From: Neurospora intermedia
Taxonomy: Eukaryota; Ascomycota; Sordariomycetes; Sordariales; Sordariaceae
Assembly (NCBI GenBank): GCA_037102815.1
Contig: BTPP01000007.1
Location: 2,170,001 to 2,234,000, forward strand
Direction of reading: 5' to 3'
DNA length: 64,000 bases
Shown here: positions 59,673 through 64,000 of the stretch, piece after piece
Layout: the number at the start of each line of letters is the position of its first letter
How positions within the stretch are numbered: the first letter of the stretch is position 1
The notes under the pieces: generated by a model
Databases searched by the model: none
Seen by the model: the letters and a program-made list of their open reading frames with translations, nothing else
What the model was told of the DNA's origin: nothing
Made by a program: the position numbers and the translations under genes

Positions 59673-62600
59673 CTAGTAGTAATTAGTGCGATAGCGGGTA
59701 AAACGTTCAGCAAGAATCTCGGATGGGCTGGGTGAACCGTCGTTGGTTAATAAATCGTCGGTATTATAGATATTATACCTATAATACTGGTCCCTAAATT
59801 CTGGGAGTCTACTACGTCCATGGCGACGGCCTTTGCGTACTGAATTAGTAGTACTACCACTAGCGTTACTAGGAGTGGGTATATTGGCTGTATTACCAGG
59901 GGCAACTAAAGAAGTACTACGGGTTTAGGACCGTATAAATATACGGCTTAGGGTAGTAGTAGCAGTGTTAGTGGGTGTAGTAATTTGTGCCGCACACGAT
60001 ATTGAACGAGTCGATATAGTACGCCCGAGGGGGGTTTGATTCGATATAGAAGCCGAGCGCGCTTATAATACAATCGTTGCATTTGCGAATGATGGCCTCT
60101 TATATAAAGTTTGTACTTTTGGCTTTGCGCTGGATGAAGATATATCTTGTAACTCGGTAGACGTAGATACTTCGATCATTGGTATAAGTGCGGGAGTTTT
60201 GCGGGGGCTGGGTCGTAGGGCGAGTGGCGAGTTCGCGGCTAGCGGGGACAATAAAGAAGACGGCTCTTTGGCCTTTGCAGCCTCATCTTACTGCTTCTTG
60301 AGGGCAGCAGCTTAACGAGCAGCCTCCTTATCCTTTTACTACTTCTTGATAGCAGCAGTTTGACGAGCAGCCTCCTTATCCTCTTGCTGCTTCTTAAATA
60401 GCAGCAGCTTAACGAGCAGCCTCTTCATCCTCTTACTACTTCTTAAGGGCAGCAGCTTAACGAGCAGCCTCTTCATCCTCTTACTACTTCTTAATAGCAA
60501 CAGCTTAACGAGCAGCCTCCTCTTCCTCTTACTGCTTCTTAAGGGCAGCAGCTTAACGAACAGCCTCTTCATCCTCTTACTGCTTCTTAATAGCAGTAGC
60601 TTAACGAGCAGCCTCTTTATCTTCCTACTACTTCTTGAAGGCAGCCTCTTTATCTTCCTACTGCTTCTTAAGGGCAGCCTCTTTATCTTCCTACTGCTTC
60701 TTAAAGGCAGCAGCTTAACGAGCAGCCTCCTCGTCCTCCTTCTGCTTTTTAAGTCGGGCAGCCTCTTCCTCCTACTGCTTTTTAAGGGTAGCCTCCTCTT
60801 CCTCCTACTGCTTCTTGAGGGCAGCCTCCTCTTCCTCCTACTGTTTCTTGAGGGTAGTAGTTTGACGAGCAGCCTCCTCGTCCTCCTGTTGTTTCTTAAA
60901 TCGAGTAGTTTTCTCTTTGTCGATACGAGCAGCTTCCTCCTTTCGCTACTTCTTACAAGCGGCCCTCTCGCGCTCTTCGTAGTCCTTTTCCCGGCGAATA
61001 GCTTCATTGTATCGACGAACCTCGTTAAGATTTACGGGCCTAAGTATACCTTCGGCTATATTAATAATAAATTTAGTAATAGAAGTAGGGAATACCTCTT
61101 CGGTTGGTTCGGATTCGATTGGTTCGCTTGGTATATAAGCATCCAATATCTAGATATTTGAATCGATTATTATATTATTGGATTTATTACATTGGTTGGC
61201 TTTCTCGATGGCTGTCTGGACTAGATTCTGCACTACTTTAAGTACTATAAGCCATACGTACGACCCTAGCTAATATATATTTTATAACTTTTATAAGTTA
61301 TACTCTTCTTCGATATTTAATAGCGTTTCAAATAGGCTAGTACGGATGTCCAATAGTAATTAATTTTCAAATTAGGAAAGTAATTTTCGATAATTATTAT
61401 AGTTATTTTTCGGTAACTTAATAGGGGTCGTTAGACGAAATAAATTATTAATTTGTCGCGTATATCGGATAATCTTGTAAATACCGTCGATATACGCCTA
61501 CGGGTTATTGAAATTCAGTTGGTTATTTTTAAATTAGGTAGCGAACTCCCGGTACTATTCGGCTGAGAACCTATTAATTGCTTCGTTTATAAACCTTTTA
61601 AAATAGCTAAAGTCCCGTTTTAATTATATATTCCATATCCTTTCCTCTTCGAAGACTAGATCTTTAATACTAAATTATTCTTCTTCGATATCGGGCGTAG
61701 GGCTGGCGGTAGTACGTTTAATAGTAGGGCGTTCGGGCTATAGGGATTTGGTATATAGAGGGAGAGGAACGGCCGAAACCTTCTTCTCGGTTATTAGCTT
61801 AGGCTTAATAGGCTTCGATGCAGGGGGGACAGGGGGCGGCGGTACGAATATCTCTTTCTTAGCCCTTATTTTAGGCATTATAATAATTTACGGCCAAGGA
61901 GTGTCTAGAATAACCTCAATTTCGAATATAAATGACTTAACTTTCGCTAATATATTATTAAAGGAGTAATTGGCTAATTATAAATCCTATATATACTATA
62001 GTATATCGGCCTTCTTTTTTAGTGTATTAGAGCCCGGCTTGTATATATATTATATAAAAATGCCGAATTATTTTATTTAATCCTAGGTTATTTTGAACTT
62101 GGACTTCGGAATTGGTAAGGGCGATACGGGTACGGCTACGGGTATACGTAAAGACTCAAATATCTTTAACATTTTATTATTACTACTCGAAGGGGGTAAT
62201 CGCCTCTTCGCTAATTCGGTAACCGATAGTATAGGTGAATCGAGCCTTAGGCTTATAAATAGATCGTCTTCTAGCAGGTTCTCCGAGGCGACTATTTCGG
62301 TATTGTAATTGCGAACGCTAATTGCATCTAACGATCTTGAACTATCGGGAGTAGAAAGCGATAATAAAGGGGGAGGGGGTGAATCTATAGTATTATACGT
62401 ATTCTAGAACTCTGTCGGATTAATTATAATAATATTATTAATATATAAAATAGTAGGATTATTCTAAAAGAAGAGGTCTAATTCAATATTTATTAAATTT
62501 GAATATATAGTAAGACTATTAAAAACCCTCCTATACTTTTAGCGGGCATAGAAGTTAATTGGCTATATATTATTATTATAAATCTATACCTATATACGAC

Positions 62601-63250
62601 CCTTATTATTCGCTATAGTAAATTCCTCTATATAAACCTCCCTAACTTCCCGGAGTATAGTAATATATATTAGTTTAAAATAAAAAAACTATAGTTTTTT
62701 ATTCTTTCTTTCGGTAATAAAATTGGTTTTCCAATTTAAAATTGGAGCGATAAATTTAAAGAGGGATATATATAATACGCTGTCGAACTTCTTATATACC
62801 TACTATTTAGTATATTCAATATTTTACCTAGAGAATCTAGGGGCTTACTCGTTAAATATACTATTTTAATATACTTTAGGGAGGGTATATTATTAGTAGA
62901 AGCGGAAGTCGGTTGGGTAGTCCCTAATCTAACTTATAATAAACTAGATCGTTTTATTAAATAGTAATTCGTACTTATACTAAGTAAATTGTTCGTTAGT
63001 ATATTCATAGAATTCGAAGAATATAGTTATAAGTATATTAATTTACGGGTAGAGAGTATAAATAATCAATAATATAAGGGTATTAGTAGAATACGTAAAG
63101 AACGCTTTGTATTGTATAGTATCAATACGATTCTTTATATTAGTCTATTCATCGTCGGTATACTTATATAGGTCCGACTTCTAATTATAGTATAAATAGT
63201 ATATTTAAAATACTACCTATAATAAGTTTTTATAATTAAGTAGGAGGAAG
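59673..63250 (-). pseudogene. Long coiled-coil protein gene, unrecognised, RIP-damaged
   Basis: One minus-strand frame can be followed from about 63250 to the stop at 59673, roughly 1,150-1,190 codons. Almost all of its interruptions are TAG/TAA (former Gln or Trp). One apparent single-base shift lies near 60395 inside the repeats. N-terminal third: KYTDDE...NRIDTIQYKAFFTYS, then a Ser/Pro-rich stretch (TIDSPPPPLLSLSTPDSS, about 62.35 kb), a Pro-rich stretch (VPPPPPVPPASKPIKPK, about 61.83 kb) and a charged middle part. Residues from about 60960 to 60290 form a tandem E/K/A/R/Q coiled-coil. The C-terminus is Ser/Thr-rich, then GRRHGRSRLPEFRDQYYRYN and ends FTRYRTNYY. The C-terminal 190 codons have only two stops. 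I do not recognise the family. It could be host or element-borne. The start is uncertain. Confidence 0.6.
60290..60960 (-). repeat. Coding tandem repeat (coiled-coil units)
   Basis: Units of 48 bases (16 residues, KKQQEDEEAARQAAAL type) alternate with shorter ones of about 30-33 bases (KKQQEEEAAL type), roughly fifteen units in all. They vary mainly at CAG/TAG and GCT/ACT positions. The frame at 61007-60339, which reads RRTRRLLVKLL, is the shadow of this repeat and not a protein. Confidence 0.8.
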
Positions 63251-63829
63251 CGGGACGGGTAGATTTAATTGAGGTACTTAGTAAATAGGTATTATTAACT
63301 AACGTATACGAAAATATTAGAAGTATATAGTTTTATATTACTAGTACCTTTTCAATTCTACTTCGTATAACGGTACCTCCCTTACTAGGAGTATAATACG
63401 GTAGTAGAGGGGGGAGGGGGTTTTATAGTATTATCGGCTGAAGTTCTCTTCCTAATGTAGACATAGATACGGGCGCAGATCTAGACCCAGACCCAAACGC
63501 GGGCGCGGGCGCAGGCGCGGTAAGTATCACGCCTTATTATAATTATGGCTAGATAGGGTACTCGTTAGGTCTACAAAATCGACCATCTGACTAGCGGGCG
63601 GGCCACTAGTTAGGGACAGCGACTCGTATATGAACAGCGATTCGTACCGAGCGGGGTACTTACTCCACACGCAATTTAACTAGCACATGGAAGTCGCATA
63701 GCCGGAGCCAATAATATTTTATAATAATATATCCATATTTCTTAGCTGCATTAAATATCGCTAATATAATTAGCATTTGCACTAATACGTAAAATTATCA
63801 TTATTTTACATACACATAAATTATTTACA
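63251..63829. other. Intergenic between two minus-strand frames
   Basis: No gene can be supported here. It holds a GC-rich repetitive stretch (gggcgcgggcgcaggcgcgg at 63501-63520) directly followed by a GTAAGT that may be a chance splice-donor-like site, and a moderately GC-rich patch at 63580-63700 (gactcgtat and gattcgtac repeated). It may contain the upstream region of the gene at 59673-63250. Confidence 0.4.
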
Positions 63830-64000
63830 CTAGAAATTACATTTAACCTCCTTGTAATTAGAATCCCCATACTACTCCTCTTCATTACCGTTGTTATTAT
63901 CGTCGTCGTCTTAAATAACTTCATCCTTATACTCTTTATACTCCTTATCCTCTTAATTTATCTATACCCATCGTTTATCGTTGGGGTACTACTAATCTAA
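63830..64000 (-). pseudogene. Partial gene, acidic C-terminus, cut by window edge
   Basis: The frame ends at TAG 63832-63830 and reads EDKEYKEYKDEV, then DDDDNNNGNEEE, then YGDSNYKEVKCNF. Three TAA/TAG codons lie within it, as RIP makes. An acidic, low-complexity tail of this kind is not diagnostic. The rest lies to the right of the window. Confidence 0.45.

Noticed and set aside
60339-61007. 222-codon open frame on the minus strand, rich in Arg, Lys and Leu
   Set aside because: It is an alternative frame of the coiled-coil repeat. The flanking unique sequence supports the other frames, and a repeat without stops in one frame is often open in others.
63515-63526. GTAAGT at 63520 as a splice donor of a plus-strand gene
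   Set aside because: A short open plus-strand stretch precedes it, but there is no acceptor or downstream exon that I could support.

Overview
This window looks like a nuclear repeat island from a filamentous ascomycete. It is very AT-rich, full of TA dinucleotides and TAA/TAG stops, and repeat copies differ almost only by C-to-T and G-to-A transitions, which is the signature of repeat-induced point mutation (RIP). CCCTAA-type telomere-like units, short GTAAGT introns and fungal-type elements (a Tad-like LINE, Ty3/gypsy, Ty1/copia, Mutator-like) fit Pezizomycotina. No intact conventional host gene is visible. I worked by eye, so internal borders without target-site duplications (TSDs) are approximate.

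Layout. About 57 kb is a nest of transposons up to four levels deep. The oldest layer readable here is a LINE on the minus strand (copy D: 6606-6802, 29323-29588, 36838-37884, 49024-49216). It is split by a second full-length LINE (copy B: 6803-8099 plus 23678-29322), a copia element (29589-36837) and a gypsy element (gypsy-2, 37885-49023). Copy B is split by gypsy-1 (8100-23677), which is split by a third full-length LINE (copy C, 13460-20414, plus strand). The copia element holds a 1.2-kb non-autonomous LTR element (31427-32631). Gypsy-2 holds a probable solo LTR (about 41354-41845) and a 580-bp LINE tail (copy E). LINE copy A (1-6410) runs off the left edge and sits in the end of a Mutator-like element. 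From 49.4 to 57.3 kb lie LINE copies G and F. G is split by a 3.0-kb Mutator-like transposon (50082-53109) and F by a 787-bp retroposed unknown (54399-55185). F is cut at 57328 by a second, truncated Mutator-like element.

From 58.9 kb rightwards the transposon nest stops. There is a fold-back element, a tandem duplication, and a long RIP-damaged minus-strand gene (59673 to about 63250) for an unrecognised protein with a repetitive E/K/A/R coiled-coil. A second reading frame with an acidic C-terminus is cut by the right edge.

The most interesting signal is in the LINE family. Its last 1.5 kb carries, antisense to ORF1/ORF2, a conserved reading frame of about 300 codons. It has a clean ATG in the least-mutated copy (44942), a TATA-like box upstream, and a 55-57 nt intron whose splicing keeps the frame. 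The frame is recognisable at the same place in copies A, B, C, F and G, and it meets ORF2 tail to tail. I read it as a cargo or antisense gene carried by a Tad-like LINE.
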